From NCBI GenBank assembly GCA_965372015.1, contig CBDVAP010000030.1, forward strand, positions 1-26,153: a DNA stretch of 26,153 nt, read 5' to 3'. Below the pieces are notes generated by a model, which saw only the letters and a list, made by a program, of their open reading frames with translations, ran no database searches and was not told the origin of the DNA. Position numbers and translations under genes: made by a program. Positions 15,744 to 23,271 of this stretch are shown piece by piece. Source of the stretch: JACZSB01 sp965372015 (lineage in GTDB: Bacteria > Fidelibacterota > Marinisomatia > SCGC-AAA003-L08 > TS1B11). Each line of letters opens with the position of its first letter. Position 1 is the first letter of the stretch.

Positions 15744-15947
15744 TTAACGGCGGTTAAGTCCCAGGGTGGCATTGCGGCGCATACGGCGCTTGGCCTTGGA
15801 CCGCTTGATTCGCCGTTCTTCGCTGGGCTTGAGATAATAGGCTGTACGCTTGATGTCCTTCAATATGCCGGCTTTCTCGTACTTCTTCTTGAACCGGCGC
15901 AAGGCCCGTTCCAACGGCTCATCTTTTCTGACTGTCACTTCTACCAT
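15744..15947 (-). CDS. rpsU: 30S ribosomal protein S21, 67 aa
   Basis: Clear bS21: VEVTVRKDEPLERALRRF at the N-terminus, KKKYEKAGILKDIKRTAYY in the middle, and a very basic tail with KRSKAKRRMRR. It binds the 30S platform near the anti-Shine-Dalgarno end of 16S rRNA and helps initiation. Length is typical. Monocistronic here, with its own terminator; the upstream region holds two hairpins and a gene relic. Confidence 0.95.
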   Translation of the reverse strand: MVEVTVRKDEPLERALRRFKKKYEKAGILKDIKRTAYYLKPSEERRIKRSKAKRRMRRNATLGLNRR

Positions 15948-16047
15948 CTTGCTTTCAATCGCTCCAAACTACTTACACATTTCTTATAGCCGGTAAAGTT
16001 ATTATCACCGTCGAGGAGAATCAATCTTTAATACCCACACTTGTGAA

Positions 16048-16073
16048 CCAGGGCTTCCTCCTGAAAGCCCTGG
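16048..16073. other. 9-bp perfect hairpin upstream of rpsU
   Basis: CCAGGGCTT (16048-16056) pairs with AAGCCCTGG (16065-16073) around an 8-nt loop. There is no T-tract on either strand. It could be a transcription pause or terminator site, or part of a small repeat. Next to it (about 16080-16107) the hexamer TGCTGA/TGCTGAC recurs three times. Confidence 0.4.
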
Positions 16074-16107
16074 CAATTTCTGCTGACTGCTGAACGCTCA
16101 TTGCTGA

Positions 16108-16124
16108 CCCCGCCATCGGCGGGG
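16108..16124 (-). other. 7-bp GC hairpin after the BI-1 relic stop
   Basis: CCCCGCC (16108-16114) pairs with GGCGGGG (16118-16124) around a 3-nt loop. It starts 7 nt past the stop codon of the BI-1 relic on the minus strand, where a terminator would be expected, but lacks a T-tract. It may be the surviving terminator of the lost gene. Confidence 0.4.
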
Positions 16125-16131
16125 CTGAGGG

Positions 16132-16197
16132 CTACCCCCGGTTCCCCATGATCCGCAGGAGCATGATGAACAGGTTGATGGAGGTCAGGCAGAGGCC
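16132..16197 (-). pseudogene. C-terminal relic of a Bax inhibitor-1/YccA-family membrane protein
   Basis: In the minus-strand frame ending with TAG at 16134-16132, about 20 codons read L-C-L-T-S then INLFIMLLRIMGNRG. This matches the distinctive end of BI-1/YccA proteins (L-x-L-D-F-INLFxMLLRIxGNR in E. coli YbhL, from memory). The preceding sequence is GC-rich and has no matching helices, so nearly the whole gene is gone. The break lies between the relic and the stop of the adjacent secreted-protein gene. Confidence 0.55.
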
Positions 16198-16214
16198 CGG
16201 GGAGGAGGGGGTAT

Positions 16215-16664
16215 CTAAGTGTAGATATCATCGCCAAAATTGATCAAAGGGAAGACTAAAAACATGCCAATGTGGTGTTTAATGGGGCGACCAGGTAACT
16301 TATAGGCATCATATGAGCCCAGCGCCCACAATCCTCCATAGAGCTTAAAGCGTCGTCCAGTCATGGTTCCCCCTCCTTCATCAGGTGTCGCCCAAACTCT
16401 TCCAAAGCCGAGGCCTGCGTAAACCAGCGTAAATTGGAAATCTGCATATCTCATCGTCTGGTCTTTGTATTTCCTTATGCCAATGGTAACGGCCGGTGCA
16501 AAGAACCCCAAAATGATGCCTGCGCTGACCTGTGCCGAGAAGAACAAGCCCTGGTCAAAGCCGTACCCAATTTGAAGGCCGGGACTGATGTAGTGTGGTA
16601 CTATTTGGGCGTGGGCTGGAAGTGCGGCAATGAATAATAGCGCGGCGAATAAAGCTTGCTTCAT
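16215..16664 (-). CDS. Small secreted beta-rich protein of unknown function, 149 aa
   Basis: Signal peptide MKQALFAALLFIAALPAHAQ (cleavage likely after AHA). The mature part alternates aromatic and glycine residues (GLQIGYGFDQGLFFSAQV, FTLVYAGLGFGRV, KLYGGLWALGSY), as in small outer-membrane barrels, but it does not end in an aromatic residue and I recognise no family. It lies 112 nt downstream of the lipoprotein gene on the same strand and may belong to the TonB-receptor unit. Its stop abuts the BI-1 relic, so the 3' end is at a rearrangement point and the C-terminus may be altered. Confidence 0.65.
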   Translation of the reverse strand: MKQALFAALLFIAALPAHAQIVPHYISPGLQIGYGFDQGLFFSAQVSAGIILGFFAPAVTIGIRKYKDQTMRYADFQFTLVYAGLGFGRVWATPDEGGGTMTGRRFKLYGGLWALGSYDAYKLPGRPIKHHIGMFLVFPLINFGDDIYT

Positions 16665-16776
16665 GGGTACCTCTTTTAGGCCTTTACGGTGATCGGGTGG
16701 TGCCGGCTAGTAAGTTAAGGCACCGCTACTTTTTTAGCAATCGCATAAAGTCACTCCATTTAGACCCACCCGCGGG

Positions 16777-17691
16777 CTACAGCCCTACTAAGTGAGTGTG
16801 CGTAGCTCGCCGATATGAGCCGAACACCCCCAGGCCACCCTCAATGCCGAAAGAGGATTGGGTGATAAAGTCACCGCCAAATAAGAATCCCAGTTCAATT
16901 CCTTGGTCCGATCCTGGCCCCTGAAAAAAGTACTCGTTGAAGTTGACATCGAAAGCCACGACACTGACTTCCAGGCGATATTCATCCTGGAGGGTCAGGC
17001 TGTCCTCCCACCAGAATGATTCCGGAGTCGGTACGATAAAGGACCAGCTGGTATCGCCGTCCAGCACCGCTTGCTTCGCATTTATCCGAAACCGTTGCTC
17101 ACCAGCCTGTGGTGCGGCGATACCCACGTGGTAATTGCCGGTGGTGGCTGCCCAATGCACCGTGATCAGGTCGCCCGTTTCCCAGGGTTCTACCGCCGGA
17201 TCAACGCTTAGCTGGGTGGCGGGAGGAACGGTTGTCTCGCCGGTGATCTTCAGTCCATCCGACGTGCTGTGGACCACGAGGTAATAGATACGGCCCGTGA
17301 TAGGCACAAAGGTAGTATCCACCGGCCGGTAGCTGGCAAAATTACCCCATCGCTCGCTGGTGCTATCGTAAACCAGTTCCACCTGCCCCGCATCCCATGA
17401 GATAGTTACCAGGGCACTATCGACCCGTAGCAAGGAAGCCCAGCTAGGATAGACATAATAGTCGCTGGAATCCAACCAGACGGTGTCTTGTCCGGCCTGG
17501 ACAGTGATAGGCGAATCCAACGGCAGGGTACGCCCCACCAGCACGGTGACCGCCGGGTTTTCATCGGGGGTCAGCAGAGCGATGACGTTCAGGGTGGGAA
17601 GGTAGTCCTCAGGGCCCATGGGAACCGCCCGCCAGCCCCCGCATCCCAGCAGCAATAACAGCCCTCCGGTAACTAGCCGCCTAAAATTCAT
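16777..17691 (-). CDS. DUF4249-like lipoprotein partnered with the TonB receptor, 304 aa
   Basis: N-terminal lipoprotein signal MNFRRLVTGGLLLLLGCGG with lipobox LLGC, so Cys17 would be lipidated. The mature start (LPTLNVIALLTPDENPAVTVLVGRT) follows the DUF4249 pattern of a domain opening with a conserved L-N-V-x-x-L-L-x-P run, followed by beta-rich immunoglobulin-like sequence. DUF4249 lipoproteins are commonly encoded directly after TonB-dependent receptors in Bacteroidetes and relatives and probably act as surface partners. The ATG lies inside the receptor gene (11-nt overlap), implying translational coupling. The assignment to DUF4249 is from pattern and context, not a search. Confidence 0.72.
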   Translation of the reverse strand: MNFRRLVTGGLLLLLGCGGWRAVPMGPEDYLPTLNVIALLTPDENPAVTVLVGRTLPLDSPITVQAGQDTVWLDSSDYYVYPSWASLLRVDSALVTISWDAGQVELVYDSTSERWGNFASYRPVDTTFVPITGRIYYLVVHSTSDGLKITGETTVPPATQLSVDPAVEPWETGDLITVHWAATTGNYHVGIAAPQAGEQRFRINAKQAVLDGDTSWSFIVPTPESFWWEDSLTLQDEYRLEVSVVAFDVNFNEYFFQGPGSDQGIELGFLFGGDFITQSSFGIEGGLGVFGSYRRATHTHLVGL

Positions 17692-20176
17692 AGCGTACCC
17701 CTACCGTGGGGAAAATGGGAAACATGGGAATGGCATAGCGCTCGATTCCCTGGGAGCTCTCACCCCTCCGATCCCATTCTTCCTGGTAAAAATATTGGAA
17801 AACGTTCATATGGTTGAGCACATTCATGACCTGGATATAGGTCTCTTTGGTGCCCCGTTTGCCCCAGGGCCGGCGCCGGGAGAGGCTTAAGTCCCAGCGC
17901 TGGTAGGCCGGGTAGCGGGCCGAATGCAGCTCTCCATAGAGCAGATCATCCCAGTCAAAAAACCTAGGCCGGTTTTGAGACCAATAAGACAATACGTAGG
18001 GAGCATAGCGAGCCAGTACGGGCGTATAAGGGTTACCGGTAGCATAAGTAAAAGCCGTGCTGAGGCGCCAGCTCTGGGTGAGCTGCCGGCTGGCCACCAG
18101 GTTCAGGGTGTGGCTGCGGTCGAACTTGGGCGCGTACCAGCCGTGGTCAGCGGTTTTCCAGCGAGTGCGGCTATAGGTGTAGCCCACCCAGCCCGTGAGA
18201 TCGCCGGAGGACTTTTTGATCAACAATTCCAGTCCCTGGGCCCGGCCCCGGGCGTCCCGGAAGTTGCTGAAGGCCTGGGCCACGTCATTTTCCCGCTCCA
18301 GCGTGATAAAAAATAGGTTCCCGCCGGGCAGGTACAGCAGGTTCTCAAAGTCCTTGTAATAAATTTCGGTCTTGATCAGGATATCGCCGGCCGTCAGGAA
18401 CTCCATTCCGGCGATCAGATGCCGGGCCACCGGTGCGGGACGATCCGGTGGTGCGGGCAGCCACAGGTCAATGAAACGCAGCATTTCATCCAGTGGATTG
18501 GCGGTCGTTAAGTACTGGTAATACCGGCCGGCGGAAGCGGTCAAGGCCAGGTCCGATTGGAGGAAATATTTGGCGCTCAGGCGCGGCTCTAAGTTCACCT
18601 CGCCGTGCAATGAATAACCTGAGATCCGCAGTCCGGGCTTCAGGGCCAGCCGGGGCGTCACTTGCCAGCGGTCCTCCAGATAGCCGGCCCACTCGCGGGG
18701 GAAATGCTGGATCCATATGAGGGTATCCTTCCGATCGATCACTACCGATCCCGCCTGTTCCCACTGCTTGAATGTCCAGCCCAGCTCGAATTTGAGCCGC
18801 CGGTACTCGAATCCGGTAAACCAGGTATGTTTGCCACCGGGCATGTAAGTAGCTTCCGCCCGCACGGCGTCGTCGGCTACCAGGTCATGAATGTCCATGC
18901 TGAACCGCTGGGAGCTGGATTCGCTTTCGCCTTGGCCGTCGATAATCTCAGTGTCCCGCTTTTCATCCAGCAGGATACCATAGCGGAAACGGCTGCGGGT
19001 CAGGTAGAGCTTGGTAACCAACCGCGGTGTGGGGATCCAGCGCCAGGTAAGCCCACTGGCGCGATTACCCCAGTTCCAATCAAACAGGTCTCGGCCTGTC
19101 TCGGTAGTCTGACTTTCATAGCCGGGATAACCCCAATCATCGGAATAATCGTTCTCCCACTGGTTCTCAAAATAGACCTGGTCCAGCCCGGTAAAGTCGC
19201 TCAGGATCAGGCGATGTTTGGCCCCCAGGTCCAGGTTGACCTTGGCCTGGAGATCATAAAAGTGGTACGGAAAGCCAAAGTATTCGGGGTCGTCGTAGAC
19301 TCCGGCGGCCACTGCGGCCGCATCGATGATCTTATCTAAATATGTGCGCCGGCCAGAGAGCATGTAAGAACCTCTCAGGCCCCCCCAACTGGGCAGCGGT
19401 CCCTCTACCAGCAGTTTAGACGATATGAGGGAGATATTGGCCTTGCCGGTGAATTGCTCGGTGTTGCCGTCCCGGTTGACAATCTCCAGCACGGCCCCGG
19501 TCCGGCCCCCATAGCGGGCCGGAAACCCGCCGGCGATGAATTCGGCTTCCTTGATGGCGTCGGTATTGAAGGTTGAGAATATGCCCCCCAGGTGGTAGGG
19601 ACTGTAGATGGTGATGCCATCCAGAAGAATCAGGTTCTGGTCGGGAGTACTGCCCCGCACGTACAGGGCGGCGGAGTAGTCGCTCACGCTCTGCACTCCG
19701 GGCAACAGATGTAGGGTCCGGAAGATGTCCGCCTCGATAAAAGCGGGCGCCGCCTGAATCTCCCGAATATTCAGGGTCACGGTACTGACTCTGATGGCCT
19801 GCCTGAACCGTTGCCGCTGAGCGGATATGGTCACTTCCTCGCCCACCAGGACGGTGGGGGCCAGGGAGAAATTAGCCCGCGCCGCGCCCCGGCTAGCCAG
19901 ATCCACCACTATGCTATCCATCCGGTAGCCGATATTAGAGGCGACTACCGTGACCCGGCCCCCTGGAACACCGGTAATCACGTAGTAGCCGTCCCGATTG
20001 GTAACGGCCCCCAGACTTGTCGCCTGCACGAAAACGTTGACGTAGGATAGACTTTCGCCGTTAGTGCTGTCCCGGACGAAGCCGCTGATGGTGCCTGACT
20101 GTCCCTGGGCCCATAACCCGCTCAGGGCCAGGACTAGCGTTGGGAAGACCACCTTAAAAGCTAGGTGTGCTTTCAT
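17681..20176 (-). CDS. TonB-dependent outer-membrane receptor with carboxypeptidase-regulatory-like domain, about 831 aa
   Basis: Signal peptide (MKAHLAFKVVFPTLVLALSGLWAQG), then a carboxypeptidase-regulatory-like beta-sandwich (GTISGFVRDSTNGESLSYVNV to about residue 95). A plug domain follows with ADIFRTLHLLPGVQSVSDYSAALYVRG, LILLDGITIYSPYHLGG and GGFPARYGGRTGAVLE. The rest is a 22-strand barrel ending YEF, with a C-terminal Phe. The ligand is unknown; such receptors import siderophores, cobalamin, glycans or peptides. I chose the ATG at 20176, where the signal peptide is well formed. A GTG at 20191 would add five residues. It overlaps the lipoprotein gene by 11 nt. Part of its barrel-coding sequence is duplicated as a relic just upstream. 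Confidence 0.88.
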   Translation of the reverse strand: MKAHLAFKVVFPTLVLALSGLWAQGQSGTISGFVRDSTNGESLSYVNVFVQATSLGAVTNRDGYYVITGVPGGRVTVVASNIGYRMDSIVVDLASRGAARANFSLAPTVLVGEEVTISAQRQRFRQAIRVSTVTLNIREIQAAPAFIEADIFRTLHLLPGVQSVSDYSAALYVRGSTPDQNLILLDGITIYSPYHLGGIFSTFNTDAIKEAEFIAGGFPARYGGRTGAVLEIVNRDGNTEQFTGKANISLISSKLLVEGPLPSWGGLRGSYMLSGRRTYLDKIIDAAAVAAGVYDDPEYFGFPYHFYDLQAKVNLDLGAKHRLILSDFTGLDQVYFENQWENDYSDDWGYPGYESQTTETGRDLFDWNWGNRASGLTWRWIPTPRLVTKLYLTRSRFRYGILLDEKRDTEIIDGQGESESSSQRFSMDIHDLVADDAVRAEATYMPGGKHTWFTGFEYRRLKFELGWTFKQWEQAGSVVIDRKDTLIWIQHFPREWAGYLEDRWQVTPRLALKPGLRISGYSLHGEVNLEPRLSAKYFLQSDLALTASAGRYYQYLTTANPLDEMLRFIDLWLPAPPDRPAPVARHLIAGMEFLTAGDILIKTEIYYKDFENLLYLPGGNLFFITLERENDVAQAFSNFRDARGRAQGLELLIKKSSGDLTGWVGYTYSRTRWKTADHGWYAPKFDRSHTLNLVASRQLTQSWRLSTAFTYATGNPYTPVLARYAPYVLSYWSQNRPRFFDWDDLLYGELHSARYPAYQRWDLSLSRRRPWGKRGTKETYIQVMNVLNHMNVFQYFYQEEWDRRGESSQGIERYAIPMFPIFPTVGVRYEF

Positions 20177-20197
20177 GCGCGAATTTAGCACCCTGTC

Positions 20198-20366
20198 GAC
20201 CGGCCCTGGGTGCCCCGGAAGTCGCTGAAGCCTGGGTCATGTTTTTTTCCTGCTCCAGCGTGATGAAAAATAGATCCTCGCCGGGCAGGTACAGCAAGTT
20301 CTCAAGGTCCATGTAATAAATTTCGGCCTGTATCAGGACATCACCCGGAAGCAGCAGTTTCCGCAA
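20198..20366 (-). pseudogene. Relic of a second TonB-receptor gene
   Basis: The minus strand encodes AEIYYMDLENLLYLPGEDLFFITLE, nearly the same as TEIYYKDFENLLYLPGGNLFFITLE in the intact receptor (DNA at about 18240-18400). Further along, a missing base (CTGAAGCCTGG vs CTGAAGGCCTGG on the + strand) shifts the frame. No start codon, plug or rest of the barrel is present. About 160 nt of a diverged tandem copy survive, ending 20 nt upstream of the intact receptor start. Confidence 0.8.
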
Positions 20367-20376
20367 CCTCAGAGTT

Positions 20377-20406
20377 TTGCTGGCACTACAAAAAGAGCTA
20401 TATACT
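20377..20406 (+). promoter_or_regulatory. Possible promoter of the PadR gene
   Basis: TATACT (20401-20406) is one base from the -10 consensus. TTGCTG (20377-20382) is a weak -35 at an 18-nt spacing. The predicted start of transcription falls within the repeat at 20410-20435, about 50 nt before the PadR start codon. Confidence 0.4.
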
Positions 20407-20409
20407 CAC

Positions 20410-20435
20410 ATTAGAATATTCTTATATTAGAATAT
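20410..20435. promoter_or_regulatory. Direct-repeat/palindrome, likely PadR autoregulatory operator
   Basis: ATTAGAATAT occurs twice (20410-20419 and 20426-20435), 16 nt apart. AGAATATTCT (20413-20422) is a perfect palindrome within it. AT-rich dyads with this spacing just downstream of a -10 box and upstream of a padR gene are typical of PadR self-repression sites. Confidence 0.5.
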
Positions 20436-20465
20436 GCAAGGAATCACAGCATCAAGCAACAACGC

Positions 20466-20990
20466 ATGACGTCCAAGGAATTCGTGATCGCCGGCCTGCT
20501 CAACGAGGGACCCAGCTACGGCTATGAAATCGAAAAGAAAATTGAGGACCGTGGCGTTCGGAATTGGACACCGATCGGTTTTTCGTCTATCTACAATATT
20601 CTCCGGAAATTGCTGAACGCCGGCTTTGCAACCCAAACCTCCAGGATCGTGAAGGGTAAGGTCCAGCAGGTCTACGAGCTCACCGCTGCCGGGCAGCAGG
20701 CATTGATCGATCAGATCAAACGGGCGATCAGAACCGTGGAATTCCAGTATGATGATTTCAGTATTGCTATCTCAAACACAATAGGTATGCCGTCTGAAGA
20801 TATACACACGCTGCTGGGCCAGCGGATTAATAAACTCGAATCGCAAATGCACTACTTGCAGCGATTAAAAGAAGAAAAGTTGATAAGCGGTACACCAGAT
20901 ATTCCGGCGGTGACAATCTTGTTTGATAGGCCGATGGCCTTTCTAAAGGCAGACCGGGATCTGATGCAGTTATACTACGGAAAATTCTAA
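20466..20990 (+). CDS. PadR-family transcriptional regulator, 174 aa
   Basis: N-terminal winged helix-turn-helix typical of PadR: EFVIAGLLNEGPSYGYEIEKKIEDRG, the recognition region GFSSIYNILRKLLNAGFA, and the wing GKVQQVYELTAAGQQAL (to about residue 80). It is followed by a helical C-terminal dimerisation domain (Vir_act_alpha_C-like, about 90-170). PadR proteins repress genes for detoxification or efflux until a small molecule binds. The downstream gene encodes a GyrI-like small-molecule-binding protein 16 nt away, a common pairing. The candidate operator sits just upstream. An ATG at 20433 out of frame was ignored. Confidence 0.9.
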   Translation: MTSKEFVIAGLLNEGPSYGYEIEKKIEDRGVRNWTPIGFSSIYNILRKLLNAGFATQTSRIVKGKVQQVYELTAAGQQALIDQIKRAIRTVEFQYDDFSIAISNTIGMPSEDIHTLLGQRINKLESQMHYLQRLKEEKLISGTPDIPAVTILFDRPMAFLKADRDLMQLYYGKF

Positions 20991-21006
20991 AGGAAGGATC
21001 TATCCA

Positions 21007-21618
21007 ATGGCTAAGATTGATTTCAAGAGGGAGTTGAAACATCTATATCGACCTTCCGTAAAGGAAGTCGTTTTGGTAGAAGTGCCGGCGATGAATTTCC
21101 TCATGATCGACGGGCGAGGCGATCCAACCAGCTCGATAGAATATCAAAATGCCGTCCAGGCACTTTTTGGGCTATCCTATGGTGCCAAGTTCCATCTAAA
21201 AAATGGGGGCCTGGGCCCTGATTACGGGGTCATGCCGTTGGAAGGCCTGTGGTGGGTGCCCGATATGCTCGATTGGCAACAGACACCCCGGGACGAATGG
21301 CTCTGGAAGGCCATGATCATGCAGCCTAAGCTTGTCTCCCCAGAGCACGTATCCACGGTCCGCGAACGGTTGCAGAAAGAAAAGGTGATGCCGGTACTAT
21401 CCAAAGTACGTTTTGAGAGCTATGATGAAGGATTGTCGGCACAAATCATGTACATCGGCCCCTATTCAGAGGAGGATTCAACGATCGAGAGGATCCATGA
21501 GTTTATCCACAATAAGGGATATGAGTTTCGCGGTAAGCACCACGAGATATATATAGGTGATCCACGACGATCGGCACCTGAGAAATTGAAAACCATCATT
21601 AGACAGCCGGTCGGCTGA
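21007..21618 (+). CDS. GyrI-like small-molecule-binding domain protein, 203 aa
   Basis: Opens with KIDFKRELKHLYRPSVKEVVLVEVPAMNFLMIDGRGDP, the usual start of stand-alone GyrI-like proteins, followed by FGLSYGAKFHLK, EGLWWVP and a C-terminal repeat with IMYIGPYSEEDSTIERIHEFI and KHHEIYIGDPRR. The fold (SHS2 tandem) binds hydrophobic cations or drugs, and some relatives hydrolyse compounds such as cyclopropanes. It follows padR by 16 nt with an AAGGAAGG ribosome site, so both are co-transcribed and PadR probably controls it. Cytoplasmic. Confidence 0.88.
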   Translation: MAKIDFKRELKHLYRPSVKEVVLVEVPAMNFLMIDGRGDPTSSIEYQNAVQALFGLSYGAKFHLKNGGLGPDYGVMPLEGLWWVPDMLDWQQTPRDEWLWKAMIMQPKLVSPEHVSTVRERLQKEKVMPVLSKVRFESYDEGLSAQIMYIGPYSEEDSTIERIHEFIHNKGYEFRGKHHEIYIGDPRRSAPEKLKTIIRQPVG

Positions 21619-21698
21619 AGAAAACCGAACCGCGAGGCGAATGAAAATCCAGGGTCAATTTCTCCTATAAATACACCAACTACTAAGGAGTTATTATT

Positions 21699-22082
21699 AT
21701 GAGGAATAAATATCTTAAGAGCGTTTCGTACGGCTTCTTGGCATGGCTGATACCTTTTGTGGCGTCTATCTTCTTTTACACGAGAGAGGGTGGGTTAAGA
21801 ATTGACGTGTTCTTATTTAAAACCATCATGATTGTGATTGGCTCAATTACCGCTGCAATTTTATTGGTTTCTTACTTTAAGAAAATTAACACGAGTTATT
21901 TCAAAGAAGGAATCATTGTAGGTTTAACATGGCTCGGCGTAAACATCCTGTTAGACTTATTGGTCTTAATTCCTATGTCAGGAATGTCGGTTGCAGATTA
22001 CTTCACGCAGATAGGCCTACGATATCTTGTAATGCCTGTAATGAGTATTATGGTTGGAGCGGCATTAGAAAATAGAAAATGA
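21699..22082 (+). CDS. Small four-helix membrane protein, 127 aa
   Basis: Four hydrophobic segments are visible: about residues 10-27, 40-60, 72-92 and 104-121, with short charged loops. No family recognised beyond a generic small integral membrane protein. A strong AAGGAG lies 8 nt before the ATG. Base composition is clearly more AT-rich than the flanking operons, and the gene overlaps the next by 4 nt (ATGA). It may be a recently acquired pair with 22079-23053. Confidence 0.7.
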   Translation: MRNKYLKSVSYGFLAWLIPFVASIFFYTREGGLRIDVFLFKTIMIVIGSITAAILLVSYFKKINTSYFKEGIIVGLTWLGVNILLDLLVLIPMSGMSVADYFTQIGLRYLVMPVMSIMVGAALENRK

Positions 22083-23053
22083 AGAATATGAGGTCACGTA
22101 CCTTGAAATACAATGCCGTGCCAGCCCTGTTAAAGAGCAACGAAAGAGCGATTAAGGCATTTGTCCAGCGTGACCTTCTCGGGGAAAAGGTTTCAATCGA
22201 GGAATTATGGACATTGCCCGAACCTCAAAGAATTCTAAAAAGACAAGCACCCAAAGGCTCTTGGTTGTATCCGGGAATAAAAGAACATGTCCGCACCCAA
22301 GAGAATTACAATCAGATAGAAACATATAGAATTCTGGGGATATTAGTTGAAAAATTTGGGTTCAATAAGAAACATCCTTCCATTCAGAAGGCGGCAGAAT
22401 ATCTTTTTAGATTCCAAACTCAAGAGGGCGACTTCAGAGGCATCTATGGCAATCAATTAAGTCCCAACTACTCTGCCGGCATAACCGAATTACTCATTAA
22501 AGCAGGTTATGGAAATGATGCCCGTATACAAACGGTGTTTGAATGGCTAATTTCTATTCGCCAGAAAGATGGTGGTTGGGCAATACCGTTTAGAACACAA
22601 GATCACGGCCTTAGTGTTATTTCAAATCAACCAAAAACAATAACGCCAGATATATACAAACCCTTTTCGCATATGGTGACTGGGGTTGTTTTAAGAGCTT
22701 TTGCCGTTCACCCGGCATATAGAAAGTCAAAGGAATCTCAGCAAGCAGGGAAACTGCTTGTCTCGAGTTTATTCAAAAAGGATTATTATCCAGACAGGGC
22801 CAAATCCCAGTACTGGTTAAGATTCTCATTTCCATTTTGGTTCACTGACTTAGTTTCTGCCACAGACAGTCTTTCCCAAATAAGAATTTCGAAAAATGAG
22901 CCTCAAATAGACAAAGCCCTCGAATGGTTTATTAATAATCAACAAGAAAATGGGTTGTGGAAGTTAAAAATAACGAAGGGACGCAACAGAGATATTCTTC
23001 AGTTATGGCTTACGTTAGCAATATGCAGAATATTCAATAGGTTTTACCGTTAA
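22079..23053 (+). CDS. Alpha/alpha-toroid repeat protein (prenyltransferase/squalene-cyclase-like), 324 aa
   Basis: Contains repeated Q-x3-G-x-W/F-type motifs: FQTQEGDFRG (about 121-130), IRQKDGGWAIPF (about 159-170) and NNQQENGLWKL (about 288-298). These are spaced among paired helices as in the alpha/alpha toroid of terpene cyclases and prenyltransferases. The DxDD acid motif of squalene-hopene cyclase is not seen, so this is probably not a cyclase; the function is unknown. No signal peptide. AT-rich composition and 4-nt overlap with the preceding membrane-protein gene point to a co-transferred pair. Confidence 0.65.
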   Translation: MKNMRSRTLKYNAVPALLKSNERAIKAFVQRDLLGEKVSIEELWTLPEPQRILKRQAPKGSWLYPGIKEHVRTQENYNQIETYRILGILVEKFGFNKKHPSIQKAAEYLFRFQTQEGDFRGIYGNQLSPNYSAGITELLIKAGYGNDARIQTVFEWLISIRQKDGGWAIPFRTQDHGLSVISNQPKTITPDIYKPFSHMVTGVVLRAFAVHPAYRKSKESQQAGKLLVSSLFKKDYYPDRAKSQYWLRFSFPFWFTDLVSATDSLSQIRISKNEPQIDKALEWFINNQQENGLWKLKITKGRNRDILQLWLTLAICRIFNRFYR

Positions 23054-23076
23054 ATATACATAAAGTAATTTTATAA

Positions 23077-23166
23077 ATGAAATTCATAATAATCAGGGAA
23101 AGTCCATCTGATGAACAAGAACGAAAAATATATATTGAATTGCTTATAACCATGCAATCAACCTAA
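23077..23166 (+). CDS. Possible 29-residue small ORF or gene remnant
   Basis: An ATG at 23077 starts a 29-codon frame (MKFIIIRESPSDEQERKIYI...) ending TAA at 23164-23166, still inside the AT-rich island. No ribosome site is evident. It may be the truncated start of a third island gene cut at the junction with GC-rich sequence near 23167. Confidence 0.15.
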   Translation: MKFIIIRESPSDEQERKIYIELLITMQST

Positions 23167-23244
23167 CCCCGTCACAGGGGCGCGAATTTTGCTTGTCGGT
23201 AAATTGAGCACACTTTTTTCAAACTTCTTTTTAGGGCGGGGCAG

Positions 23245-23271
23245 GTTATCGCCTATCCGTAGGGCGATAAC
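23245..23271 (-). terminator. 9-bp hairpin spanning the rsmA stop codon
   Basis: GTTATCGCC (23245-23253) pairs perfectly with GGCGATAAC (23263-23271). The stem contains the rsmA stop and last codons, and no T-tract follows on the minus strand. It is plausible as a terminator or mRNA 3'-end stabiliser of the metG-tatD-rsmA unit. Confidence 0.4.

Noticed and set aside
16080..16110. TGCTGA-containing short repeats as a CRISPR or tandem array
   Set aside because: Only three hexamers with unequal spacing; no spacer structure or cas genes.
16028..16237. 69-codon minus-strand open frame upstream of rpsU
   Set aside because: Composition is unlike a protein, it crosses two hairpins and the BI-1 relic in a different frame, and overlaps the secreted-protein gene end.
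16707..16735. GGTGCC ... GGCACC stem followed by T-run as terminator
   Set aside because: The T-run is on the + strand, where no gene precedes it; the adjacent genes are on the minus strand and read through it.
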